Below, in pieces: positions 54,023 through 61,892 of a stretch of 64,000 nt of DNA. The translations under genes and the position numbers were made by a program. The stretch is taken from positions 124,001-188,000 of the forward strand of contig NZ_JASVWF010000007.1 of NCBI RefSeq assembly GCF_030286555.1, read 5' to 3'. The notes below the pieces were generated by a model. That model was not told the origin of the DNA, did no database searches, and was given only the letters and a program-made list of their open reading frames with translations. Every line of letters starts with the position of its first letter. Positions within the stretch are counted from its first letter, which is position 1. The stretch is from Actinomycetospora termitidis (GTDB lineage Bacteria; Actinomycetota; Actinomycetes; Mycobacteriales; Pseudonocardiaceae).

Positions 54023-54532
54023 TCACGGCCTGTGGGGCATCGTGGTCCGGTACCGGTCTCCGTGTTCGTCGAGGTGGTACCAGCCGTCCCGGTACCGGAC
54101 CGGCACGGTGAGCGGGTCGGCACCATGCGGCAGCGACCAGCCGTACTCCCGCGCTTTGCCATTCTTCTCGGTGTGCGCGCGGCCGTGGCAACCGGCGGCA
54201 TTCCCAGGACCGCAGAGGCTGATCGCGTTCTGCACGACGTCGAGGAGCTTCGACCCGCCCGCGCCCTTGAACACGCGGTGGTGCGCGTCGAGCGGGACAC
54301 CGTTGCGACCGCATCCGAGGCACGCCCACCCGTCGCGGACGTGGGCGAGCTGCTTCACCTGCGCCCAGGTGGCCAGCTGGAGGCGCTGTGCCGCCCGCTG
54401 CGGCGTCGGCCGCCGCTCGCTGGGCGGGGAGGCTCGGGGGAGTGGCACGGAGCGCGCCAGGCCCGATTCTCGGGCGAGGTCGGTGTGGGCGGTCAGCGGC
54501 TTGGTCCTCTTCGGCGGGCCGCTGCGCTTCAT
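54023..54532 (-). CDS. HNH endonuclease
   Basis: A 169-residue protein from ATG 54532 (ATGA). Basic Pro-rich N-terminus, then [20 protein letters not shown] with [13 protein letters not shown] and [19 protein letters not shown]. These give the two CxxC-type zinc pairs and the HH...N...H active site of HNH nucleases. It lies in the early operon, so a recombination or DNA-processing role is more likely than packaging. Confidence 0.85.
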   Translation of the reverse strand: MKRSGPPKRTKPLTAHTDLARESGLARSVPLPRASPPSERRPTPQRAAQRLQLATWAQVKQLAHVRDGWACLGCGRNGVPLDAHHRVFKGAGGSKLLDVVQNAISLCGPGNAAGCHGRAHTEKNGKAREYGWSLPHGADPLTVPVRYRDGWYHLDEHGDRYRTTMPHRP

Positions 54533-55068
54533 GCGGTGGTGCGCGCGTCGTAGGCGTTAAGAACCTCGGCAGGCAGGCGCCCGCGAGCACCGACGTCCCA
54601 GCCGTTGCGCGCGGCCCACTCGCGCACTGCTGCAGAGTGGCTGCGGTCCGGCCGCGGGCGGTCCTGTCGTTGAACCGGGGTCGTTCGTCGAACCAGGCGG
54701 CGGCTCTGAGTCCGCAGGTGCAGTTCGCCGCCCCACACCCCGGGTAGGTCCCAGCCTTCGGTAACGCACTCGCTCGCGACCGGACACTTCCGGCAGTAGC
54801 GGATGATCGCGTCGCGCGCGGACTCCATGCTGCTGCGAGTGTTCTCGTAAGGGTCGACGTCGAAGATGCGAGGGTCCGCTTCCGCGCACGCGGCGGCGTC
54901 GATCCAGCGCCCGATCGGGCTGTCGAAGTAGCCCGGGTCCTCCGATGCAAACGGGTCGACGGTGGGCGTGAAGGTGCCCTGCGGTTGCACGGCGGCGATG
55001 CGCCCGCCGCCACGCAGGTAGCGCCACGTGGCGTGGGTGAACTTCTCGATGCGCGCTTCGGAGGTCAT
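54529..55068 (-). CDS. WhiB-type iron-sulfur regulator fused to an Lsr2-type DNA-binding tail
   Basis: A 179-residue protein from ATG 55068. The WhiB core has C61, C92, C95 and C101 ([27 protein letters not shown]) and the GVWGG turn at 110-114, expected to hold a 4Fe-4S cluster. After a basic linker, residues 146-173 ([20 protein letters not shown], then AEVLNAYDA) match the C-terminal domain of Lsr2, including the RGR minor-groove-binding loop at 162-164. WhiB proteins normally bind the main sigma factor, while Lsr2 silences AT-rich DNA. I know of no standard protein with this fusion. Confidence 0.85.
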   Translation of the reverse strand: MTSEARIEKFTHATWRYLRGGGRIAAVQPQGTFTPTVDPFASEDPGYFDSPIGRWIDAAACAEADPRIFDVDPYENTRSSMESARDAIIRYCRKCPVASECVTEGWDLPGVWGGELHLRTQSRRLVRRTTPVQRQDRPRPDRSHSAAVREWAARNGWDVGARGRLPAEVLNAYDARTTA

Positions 55069-55430
55069 GGTGTCTCCACCACGAACCACATGCCCGGCTC
55101 GCCCTTGCCCGCCGGCAGCAGCACCGGCATCCGTCGCTCGACGAGCTCCGGAGTGTCGTCGGAAGTGACGCCGACGTCCACCATGCCGTCGATCAACGGC
55201 TTGAGCAGCGGAGCCAGGTTCTCCGCGCCGTCGCGGCGCCGGTTCACCTTCGGGCGCCACTCCAACCCGACCGTGACACGCTCGTGCCGCCCGACCTTCG
55301 CAGCCTTGACCAGCCACCCGGCGTCGCGACGCACCTCTGCGATGACCCGATCGCGGGCCTGCCGCACGAGCCGCTGGTTGGCGTGCAGCGGAGGGGACGG
55401 GTACGGGAGCTTGATCCGGTGCGTGGTCAC
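55065..55430 (-). CDS. RusA-like Holliday-junction resolvase
   Basis: A 121-residue protein from GTG 55430 (GTGA). The RusA pattern is clear: [20 protein letters not shown] and VGVTSDD, with acidic residues D67, E70, D81 and D91-D92 in metal-binding positions. RusA enzymes cut four-way junctions and help phage recombination and packaging. It is flanked on both sides by WhiB genes. Confidence 0.85.
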   Translation of the reverse strand: MTTHRIKLPYPSPPLHANQRLVRQARDRVIAEVRRDAGWLVKAAKVGRHERVTVGLEWRPKVNRRRDGAENLAPLLKPLIDGMVDVGVTSDDTPELVERRMPVLLPAGKGEPGMWFVVETP

Positions 55431-55864
55431 GACGCCCCGCCCTTCGGCGCGTAGCCGGACCCAGGGCACTGCACCCTCGTGCCACCGCCAGCAGGCACCC
55501 AGTGCAGCCTCAGCATCCCGTCGGAGCGCAGACGACGGGTCACGTCGCACCAGCCGCAATGCCCCGACGCGCCGGGCGTGGCGGACTCGACCCGGCCGCC
55601 GTACTGCGCCTCCAGGTCGGCCAACGTCCACGTCTGGTTGCCGGTGCCCGCGTGGTACTCCCCGCCCCACACCCCGAACGGGCGGCGGACCCCAGCCTTC
55701 GCGTCCCCTCGGCACTGCACCATGACCGGGCAGCCCTGGCAGAACTGGCGGATGGTGGCCGCCGCGGTCAGACCGGGCCGCTCCGGGAAGAAGCGGCGCA
55801 GGTCGGCGCCCCGGCACGCCGCGGCCAGCCACCACTGGCCGTCCACGGCCTCCTCCTGCTCCAT
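55427..55864 (-). CDS. WhiB-family regulator with C-terminal zinc ribbon
   Basis: A 145-residue protein from ATG 55864 (TGATG). WhiB core: C17, C42, C45 and C51 ([31 protein letters not shown]), GVWGG at 64-68. The second half has C103, C106, H121 and C133 ([19 protein letters not shown]), a likely zinc ribbon replacing the usual basic tail. It would bind the host sigma factor or DNA to redirect host or phage transcription. Confidence 0.85.
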   Translation of the reverse strand: MEQEEAVDGQWWLAAACRGADLRRFFPERPGLTAAATIRQFCQGCPVMVQCRGDAKAGVRRPFGVWGGEYHAGTGNQTWTLADLEAQYGGRVESATPGASGHCGWCDVTRRLRSDGMLRLHWVPAGGGTRVQCPGSGYAPKGGAS

Positions 55865-56157
55865 CACTGCGTGCACTGCCCCTCCTCGACCGGCACGATC
55901 GACCGTCGGGCACCGGGCTGGCGTTCGATGCGGCCCTGCTCCTCGAGCACGTCGAGGTGGTGGCGCACGGTGCGCCGGGACACCCCGACGTGCGCGGCCA
56001 GCCGCTCCTCGGACACCGTGGTGTCGCGGGCGATCACCTCGCGGATCCCGTCGAGCACCTGCTCGGCGGTGCATTGCATCTCGCGGGCGGCCCGCACCAC
56101 CGCGGGTCGCCCGTGCTCGGCGGCGAGACGGCCGAGCTCATCGCTGAGGTCAGCCAC
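55864..56157 (-). CDS. Winged helix-turn-helix regulator
   Basis: A 97-residue protein from GTG 56157. The C-terminal half has SEERLAAHVGVSRRTVRHHL and DVLEEQGRIERQPGARRS, a DeoR/MarR-like winged HTH. The N-terminal half is helical. Possible early-operon regulator or replication-associated factor. Confidence 0.75.
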   Translation of the reverse strand: MADLSDELGRLAAEHGRPAVVRAAREMQCTAEQVLDGIREVIARDTTVSEERLAAHVGVSRRTVRHHLDVLEEQGRIERQPGARRSIVPVEEGQCTQ

Positions 56158-56245
56158 GGCCCTGCACCCATTCCACGGCGCACGACGCGCGGTGCGCGAC
56201 GTCGAGGTAGGCGCAGCCGAGGGCGGCTGCCAGGTGGCGGATCAC
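56150..56245 (-). CDS. 31-aa peptide gene
   Basis: GTG 56245 (GTGA), overlapping the winged-HTH start by 8 bases. Sequence VIRHLAAALGCAYLDVAHRA then CAVEWVQGRG. Supported by coupling only. Confidence 0.4.
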   Translation of the reverse strand: MIRHLAAALGCAYLDVAHRASCAVEWVQGRG

Positions 56246-56718
56246 GCGGTCTCCTCGAACAGATCGATCTGGACGTAGCGCTCGACCAGGGGCGGCCACC
56301 AGCCGCGACGTGCCGCCTCGAGCGCGCTGGACGCGGCGCAGTAGCGGCCAAACCACTCCTCGTGCTCGGCGATCCGTTCCGCCGTCGGCTTCGGCCAGAG
56401 CGGGTACCGGCGGCCCTCGACTGAGGTCTCGACGTACGCGCGGTAGGCCGATTGGAGTCGGGCCGAGCCGTCGTCGGTGCGCGCCTGCGCGGCCAGCTTC
56501 ACCAGCGCCTTGACCGGCACGAGGCCTTGACCGTGCCCCGGGTGCCGGTACTCGACCTTGCCGGCGTCGATGCACCACCGGACGCCGTTGGCCTGCAGTG
56601 ACCCGGCGGCAGAAGCAGTCAGTGCCGAGCGCGCTTGCTCCGGATCGCCGTGGGCGATCGACAGTAGGTGCACCGCCCCGACGACCTCCCGGGCTAGCCA
56701 CTGCTCGACGCCGGTCAC
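56242..56718 (-). CDS. Hypothetical protein of the early operon
   Basis: A 158-residue protein from GTG 56718 (GTGA). Alpha-helical N-terminus (VEQWLAREVVGAVHLLSIAH), then ANGVRWCIDAGKVEYRHPG, and an aromatic C-terminus (RRGWWPPLVERYVQIDLF). No family recognised. Confidence 0.6.
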   Translation of the reverse strand: MTGVEQWLAREVVGAVHLLSIAHGDPEQARSALTASAAGSLQANGVRWCIDAGKVEYRHPGHGQGLVPVKALVKLAAQARTDDGSARLQSAYRAYVETSVEGRRYPLWPKPTAERIAEHEEWFGRYCAASSALEAARRGWWPPLVERYVQIDLFEETA

Positions 56719-57191
56719 GCCGGTACCGCCGACGAGAGCTTCCGACGCGCCTGGGCAGCAGTGAGGCCAGCAGCCCGGCCCGCTGCGTACTTGGCGCGCT
56801 GCGCCTGGCGATCGCACTCAGCGCAGTAGCGCTTGCCGTTGGGGCGGACGCGGACGTTGCGCGGCACCGTCCAGTCGTGTCCGGCACGACGACAGGAGGT
56901 CTGCCGCTCGCGGATACGCCGCTGGTTCTCGGCGTGGGTGACCGGCTCGAGGTGGCCGGGATAGACGCACAGGGGCGTGACGCAGAGGTGGTCCAGCTCG
57001 GGTGTCTTGTCCGGGATCGGCCCCACGAGCAGCTTCCACGTGACGCGGTAGGCGGGCTGGTCGCGCCCGTCGTGGCGCACGTAGGGATACCCGGCGTCGT
57101 TCACCCAGCCGCCAGTCCACAGCCAGTGCCCATCGGCAACGGTGATCTTCTCGACCAGCCGGGCGGGGAGGTCGGTCACGGTGAAGCTCAC
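56715..57191 (-). CDS. HNH_3-type homing endonuclease-like protein
   Basis: A 158-residue protein from GTG 57191. It shows the HNH_3 pattern HWLWTGGWVNDAGYP, AYRVTWKLLVGPIP, LDHLCVTPLCVYPGHLEPVT and THAENQRR. A C-terminal Cys pair (RYCAECDRQAQRA) resembles a zinc ribbon. Proteins of this type are often free-standing homing nucleases in phages. Confidence 0.85.
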   Translation of the reverse strand: MSFTVTDLPARLVEKITVADGHWLWTGGWVNDAGYPYVRHDGRDQPAYRVTWKLLVGPIPDKTPELDHLCVTPLCVYPGHLEPVTHAENQRRIRERQTSCRRAGHDWTVPRNVRVRPNGKRYCAECDRQAQRAKYAAGRAAGLTAAQARRKLSSAVPA

Positions 57192-59689
57192 GCGGTCTCC
57201 TCGAGCAGGTCGAACATGGTGGGCATGTCGCGTCGGCGGTCCTCGGCCTGCAGGTACTTGACGCCGTCGAGGAAGTAGCCGGGGTTCAGCTCGGCGGCCC
57301 GGCCGCGGCGGCCTGCCTTGAGGGCGCGCAGCGGGACGGTGAATAGCCCGCCGAACGGGTCGTAGACGAGGTCGCCCGGGTTGGAGAATCGCTCGATCAG
57401 CCGGTCGACGATGTCGAACTGCAGCGGGCAGACGTGCATCGCTTGTGCGCGCCGTGACTGTTCGGTGTTCAGCGTCGCGAGCCGGTTGATGTCGTGCCAC
57501 ACCTCGGGATGCCACGACCCCGGGGCCAGGGACATGAACGTGGCCGGCAGCCGGTCGCGGGCCTCCAGGTGCTCGCCGACCTGCACGTGCGTCTCGTAGT
57601 CGTAGACCTCGTGGAGGGTCTGCTCGGTGAACAGGCGGGACAGCTGCTCGGGGGGCAGGGCGGCGAGCTCGTCGGCGGTCAGGTGCCGGTTGCCGCTGGA
57701 GCGCCAGAACGCGTGGGCGTCGACCTGCCAGCGTGCGCGGGTGTACGTGGCCTTGTCGTGGCGGACCGGGGTGTCGGCGTAGCCCTTGGTGCGGTCGGTC
57801 TGCGGCTTGTGGAACAGCAGGATGTACTCGGGAGATCCGGCGCCCATCTTGGTGGCATCCTTCGCCATCTCCGACCAGCCGAGCCGGTAGGTCTGGTTGT
57901 TCTCCCGGACCACGTCGGTGACGACGGTGATCATGCCGAGGTAGTCGAAGCCGTGGCGGATGCCGTGCATGAGGGCTTCGGCGTGGAAGGGGGAGACGGT
58001 GGGAATGCCGGCGCCGGTGACGGCGCCGAACAGGATGCGGTCCTTGACGTGGCAGGCGTAGACCCGCCCCGGGGCGAGAACGCGGTGCAGCTGCGGGGTC
58101 AGGTAGTCCATCTGCGCCCAGAAGTGGGCGTTGTCGTCGGTGTGCCCGAAGTCTTCGTAGGCCGGGGTGTACTCGTAGTGGTTGGAGAACGGGATCGACG
58201 TGACGATCAGGTCGACCGACCCCTCGGCCATGCTCGAGGTCTCGGCGACGGTGTCGTTGAGCGCCACAGTCCAGCCGTCACCGGCAGCTTCGACCCGCTC
58301 CACGCCCATCGACCGGATGAGGGCGTCGGTGATCGCCGAGGTGTCGAGCCCGAACTCGCGGATGACGTCGGACATGCGGTCAGTGAGCTCCTCGTGCTTG
58401 GCCCACTTGTCCCGCAGCACCCGCACGACCTCGCGCTCGGCTTCCGAGTAGACGACGTCGACGCGGACCGGGAGGGGCTGCTGGAAACGCTGCAGGCGAT
58501 GGACGGCCTGAACGAAGTCGTTGAACGAGAACCCAACGCCGACGAAGACGGCGCGGTGGCAGTGCCGCTGGAAGTTGCACCCGGAGCCGGACAGCTCCGG
58601 CTTGGTGGCGAGCAGCCGCTCGCGGCCCTCGGAGAAGTCGACGATCCGCCGCTCGCGGGTCTCAAGGTCGAGAGTGCCGTACACCTCGCACACGTCGGGG
58701 ATCGCGGCAGCGAGCGCGCGGCGCTCGTCTTCGAGGTTGTGCCACAGCACGAAGTGGTCGCTGGGCGCTTCCGCGACGAGCTCCGCGGCCTTGGCGACCC
58801 GCTCGGAGAGCGAGTCGCGCTTCTCGCGGGCGGCCTGGGTGACGCTAAGCGCGCCGCCGCGGAACAGCTGATCCTGCCCGTCCCGCTCGGTGTTGGAGTC
58901 GGTGTGGTCGACGGCGAGCTCGTGCCAGCGGACGTCGAGGTCGGGCAGGTCGTATCCGTCGTCGGGGTACCCGAGGTCGGAGGGGCGCTGCAGGAACACG
59001 CCCCAGGTGTTGAGCCAGAGCCAGAACTCGCGCCGCTTGTGCGGGTAAAGCGTGAGGTTGTTGGCCTTGGTCGAGTCCCGCTGAAAGAACCGGGTGAGGG
59101 CCTGGCCGGTGTCCATGACGCCGAGGAACCCGGCGTAGTGGATGAGTTCCTTGTGGCGGTTCGGGCTAGGGGTGGCGGTGGCGACGAACCGGTAGGGGAC
59201 GTCGTCGAAGAGGGTGAGGAACGTCTGGTACGTCTTCGACCCGAAGGATCGCAGGCATGACGCCTCGTCGAGGCTGACTGCGGTGAACAGGGTCGGATCG
59301 AGCCGGCCGTCGCGCACCGACTCGTAGTTGGTGACGTACAGACCGGGACCGTCGACCTGTTCGGTCCGGCGCACAAACGTGACGTCCTGGTCGAGCATGG
59401 CGGCGTCGCGTGCGAACTCTTGGCGGACGCCGAGCGGGCACACGATGAGCGCACGCCCGCCGGCCCGCTCAAGGATGAGCCGCACGGTCTCGATCTGCAT
59501 GACCGACTTGCCCAGCCCGAAGCGGGCGAAGATGGCCCGACGGCCGCCGTGAACGGCCCACACCACGATGTCGCGCTGGTGGGGCAGCAGAATCGGATGG
59601 ACCTCGCTCGGGTCGACGTCGAAGCCGCAGGCGCTGTCGAAGGCGACCTTCTGCTCGAGGAAGTCGCGGTAGCTGACGGCGGCGGTCAT
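57188..59689 (-). CDS. SF2/SNF2-like helicase fused to a DNA methyltransferase
   Basis: An 833-residue protein from ATG 59689. The N-terminal half is a Snf2-type helicase: ILLPHQRDIVVWAVHGGRRA, Walker A ARFGLGKSVMQIE, DEAS box in VSLDEASCLRSFG, motif III VATATPSP, motif VI region VQAVHRLQRFQQ. The C-terminal part is a beta-type amino-methyltransferase: catalytic TSIPFSNH (a variant of S/D/N-PPY with Ile for the first Pro and Phe for Tyr), and SAM-binding DPFGGLFTVPLRALKAGRRG near the end. Such an enzyme could modify phage DNA against host restriction or take part in replication. Confidence 0.85.
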   Translation of the reverse strand: MTAAVSYRDFLEQKVAFDSACGFDVDPSEVHPILLPHQRDIVVWAVHGGRRAIFARFGLGKSVMQIETVRLILERAGGRALIVCPLGVRQEFARDAAMLDQDVTFVRRTEQVDGPGLYVTNYESVRDGRLDPTLFTAVSLDEASCLRSFGSKTYQTFLTLFDDVPYRFVATATPSPNRHKELIHYAGFLGVMDTGQALTRFFQRDSTKANNLTLYPHKRREFWLWLNTWGVFLQRPSDLGYPDDGYDLPDLDVRWHELAVDHTDSNTERDGQDQLFRGGALSVTQAAREKRDSLSERVAKAAELVAEAPSDHFVLWHNLEDERRALAAAIPDVCEVYGTLDLETRERRIVDFSEGRERLLATKPELSGSGCNFQRHCHRAVFVGVGFSFNDFVQAVHRLQRFQQPLPVRVDVVYSEAEREVVRVLRDKWAKHEELTDRMSDVIREFGLDTSAITDALIRSMGVERVEAAGDGWTVALNDTVAETSSMAEGSVDLIVTSIPFSNHYEYTPAYEDFGHTDDNAHFWAQMDYLTPQLHRVLAPGRVYACHVKDRILFGAVTGAGIPTVSPFHAEALMHGIRHGFDYLGMITVVTDVVRENNQTYRLGWSEMAKDATKMGAGSPEYILLFHKPQTDRTKGYADTPVRHDKATYTRARWQVDAHAFWRSSGNRHLTADELAALPPEQLSRLFTEQTLHEVYDYETHVQVGEHLEARDRLPATFMSLAPGSWHPEVWHDINRLATLNTEQSRRAQAMHVCPLQFDIVDRLIERFSNPGDLVYDPFGGLFTVPLRALKAGRRGRAAELNPGYFLDGVKYLQAEDRRRDMPTMFDLLEETA

Positions 59690-60852
59690 GCGTCGCGCAC
59701 CGCGTCGCCGCCGGGGAACCGGACGGTCATGACGGTGTGGCGGTAGCTGTCGTGGACCTGCCCGTCTTCGCCGGCCGGGCGCACCAGGATTCGACCGCGA
59801 CCGACGTCGAGCCGCACCGCCTGGTCGCCGCACGCCTGCAGGGCATCCCGCAGGTACTCGTCCCTGATCTGCACGGCAACGGAGTCGCCTTCGTGGTGGA
59901 GCACGTCGGCGTGGTGGGCGGCGTCCCCAACACCCTCGCCGGAGGCGGTCACGGCGATCTCGTCGGGGGTGAAGGTGAGGACGAGGATCGAGCTTGAGTC
60001 CATGGAGACGGCGGCGCGCTGCGCGGCCTCCCTCAATGCGGCGGTGCGAACAACTGCGGTGGCGCGGTGCTTGAACCCCGGGGCGTCGGGCCCGATGTCG
60101 AGGGCACGCCAGCGAGGGAACTCTGCGCCAATCAGCCGACCGGACATGCTGCGTTGCGCGGTGCTGAACCCGAGGATGCCGTCGTCGGAGCGGACCGACA
60201 CCTGCCCGGTGACCCCAGCGGCGGCGGTGACCGCCAGCTTGAGCAGGGCGGACGGTGCCAGGTGCTCTGCGAGCTCGCCGACGGATGGCGTCCAGGTCGT
60301 GTCGCACACGGCCAGCCGGTAGCGGTCGGTGGCGGCCATGGTGAGCGCCGTGCCGGACGCGGAAATGGCAGCGCCGGTGAGCATCTGCAGGGTTTCGTCG
60401 CGGCTGGTGGCCGGCAGCACCCGATCGATGGAGGCCGTCAGTGCGTCCGGCTCGATTTCGCCGACCACCGGGGCCATGTCGGGCAGCGCCGGGTATTCGG
60501 AGGCCTGCAGCAGAGGCATGGTCCAGCGAGTGCGTGGCCCGGCGGTCACCACCATGGTGTCGTTCTCGACGGCGAGAGTGACGGCCTGCTCGCCGAAGCC
60601 GAGCGCCTTCGACACGGCTGCGAGCAGACGGCCGGGTACGACAACGCGCTCGGGCTCGTCGACGCTGACAACGCCGGAGCCGAGCCGCCCGCGGGCGCAC
60701 AGATCGTAGTCGAACGCGGCCAGCTCGACGTCGTGCTCGGTGGCGTCCACGACGATGCCGCCGAGGATCGGCACCGGGGGGCGGGCGGGCAGGGCGCGGC
60801 TGATCCAGCCGGTGGCGGACGCGAGGGCGCCCGCGGTGATGGTGGCCTTCAC
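59686..60852 (-). CDS. dnaN: DNA polymerase III beta sliding clamp
   Basis: A 388-residue protein from GTG 60852. Three repeated domains: PVPILGGIVVDATEHDVEL, then VVVPGRLLAAVSKALG; LQMLTGAAISASG with MAATDRYRLAVCDTTW; and GFKHRATAVVRTAALREAAQ. DnaN forms the ring that tethers polymerase to DNA. A phage-encoded bacterial-type clamp suggests it uses a DnaE- or PolI-type polymerase that lies beyond the window, or recruits the host one. Confidence 0.88.
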   Translation of the reverse strand: MKATITAGALASATGWISRALPARPPVPILGGIVVDATEHDVELAAFDYDLCARGRLGSGVVSVDEPERVVVPGRLLAAVSKALGFGEQAVTLAVENDTMVVTAGPRTRWTMPLLQASEYPALPDMAPVVGEIEPDALTASIDRVLPATSRDETLQMLTGAAISASGTALTMAATDRYRLAVCDTTWTPSVGELAEHLAPSALLKLAVTAAAGVTGQVSVRSDDGILGFSTAQRSMSGRLIGAEFPRWRALDIGPDAPGFKHRATAVVRTAALREAAQRAAVSMDSSSILVLTFTPDEIAVTASGEGVGDAAHHADVLHHEGDSVAVQIRDEYLRDALQACGDQAVRLDVGRGRILVRPAGEDGQVHDSYRHTVMTVRFPGGDAVRDA

Positions 60853-61043
60853 TGGTCGTCGTCCTCGGGGTCGGCGGGGTACTGGAGCTCGACGGGCGCC
60901 GGTTGACGGTCGCCGTGGTCGAGGGCGGTCAACGTGTGCTGCTCGGTGACCTGGCCGTCGGGGGTGAGGCGGTGCATGGGTCCGCGGGGCCACTCGACGT
61001 AGACCGCGTCGTCGGAGACGTGCACTGCGGGCTGACCGCTCAC
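60849..61043 (-). CDS. 64-aa hypothetical protein
   Basis: GTG 61043 (GTGA). Beta strands (AVYVEWPRGPMHRLTPDG) then an acidic tail (YPADPEDDDQ). Coupled to dnaN. Function unknown. Confidence 0.55.
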   Translation of the reverse strand: MSGQPAVHVSDDAVYVEWPRGPMHRLTPDGQVTEQHTLTALDHGDRQPAPVELQYPADPEDDDQ

Positions 61044-61297
61044 CGGGCCACCACCAGCACGTCGCGGCCGGCGGGCGTGATCCGGAAGTAGAGCGTGCCG
61101 TCTGGGGTGACGCGGTACTCCTCGGCGAGTCCGCGGCGGGCGCAGGCGCGTCCGTAGCGGGACGGTGCGCGGCGCTCGGTGGGCAGGGCCACCCACGGCT
61201 CGCCCTGGGCGCCCTTCTCCAGCGCGACGGCGTGACGCAGGGCGCGGAGCATGTTGCGGCTCGGGCGACGCTCGCAGGGCCGCAGGGGGCGGCTCAC
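61040..61297 (-). CDS. 85-aa basic hypothetical protein
   Basis: GTG 61297 (GTGA). Arg-rich N-terminal helix (NMLRALRHAVALEKGAQGEP) and a winged-helix-like end (RGLAEEYRVTPDGTLYFRIT). It may bind DNA. Not recognised. Confidence 0.55.
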   Translation of the reverse strand: MSRPLRPCERRPSRNMLRALRHAVALEKGAQGEPWVALPTERRAPSRYGRACARRGLAEEYRVTPDGTLYFRITPAGRDVLVVAR

Positions 61298-61812
61298 GCC
61301 GGAACCCCGGCGAGGTCGAGGAGCGGTCGGCCGACGTGCTCGGTGTCGACGCCGAGGGTGACCCGGAGGGCGTCGCGCTGCAGGTGCAGCGGCACGCCGT
61401 AATCGTTGAGCGCCCACAGCTCCCAGCCGTCATCGTGGGGCAGCAGCGGCAGGAACAGCCGCAGGTCGGCGGCGAGCTGCTCGGGGAGGTCGCGGAGGCA
61501 CACGCGCAGGGCGAGCACGTCGAGGCCGAGCCACTGTTCGAGGGCGTCGTACAGCTCGGTGACGCCGGGATAGGTGTCGGGGTGGAGCTCGCCGGCGGTG
61601 GGGCGGAACGCGGCGATCCGAATGCCCCAGGTGGTGGGGACGGTGCCGATGATGATGCCGCTGGCCGCGGGCTGGAGTGCGGCGCGCGCCATGGCAACGC
61701 CGATGGCGCAGTGCGCGCGAGTGCCGTCTTCGCGGTCGGCAATGAGACGGCCGACGCACTGTCGGTAGGTGGGCATGGTGGTCAGCCAGTCGCTGACGCG
61801 GTCACGGTTCAC
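61294..61812 (-). CDS. Hypothetical protein, first gene after the operator at 61859
   Basis: A 172-residue protein from GTG 61812. It is mixed alpha/beta, begins NRDRVSDWLTTMPTYRQCVG, and holds ALQPAASGIIIGTVPTTWG and PHDDGWELWALNDYGVPLH. No family recognised. It probably opens the operon that includes dnaN and the helicase-methyltransferase. Confidence 0.6.
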   Translation of the reverse strand: MNRDRVSDWLTTMPTYRQCVGRLIADREDGTRAHCAIGVAMARAALQPAASGIIIGTVPTTWGIRIAAFRPTAGELHPDTYPGVTELYDALEQWLGLDVLALRVCLRDLPEQLAADLRLFLPLLPHDDGWELWALNDYGVPLHLQRDALRVTLGVDTEHVGRPLLDLAGVPA

Positions 61813-61858
61813 GGGGAGGGTGCCTTTCGGGCGTGGGGATGCACCGACTCTAACACTG

Positions 61859-61876
61859 ACTGGCGACGTCGCCAGT
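61859..61876. promoter_or_regulatory. Operator-like perfect 18-bp palindrome
   Basis: ACTGGCGACGTCGCCAGT is fully self-complementary. Leftward it covers the -35 region of a candidate promoter whose -10 could be TAGAGT, 17 bases further on. It lies between dnaB (ending 61893) and the leftward gene starting at 61812. Two variants sit at 44797 and 46488. Confidence 0.72.
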
Positions 61877-61892
61877 AGTCATTTGGGAGATG

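Noticed and set aside
46900-54200. Many GGTACC/CCGGTACCGG sequences suggesting a regulatory or restriction signal
   Set aside because: Most fall inside coding sequence in Val-Pro or Gly-Thr codons and are explained by codon choice. Only the paired arms at 48672-48717 are retained.
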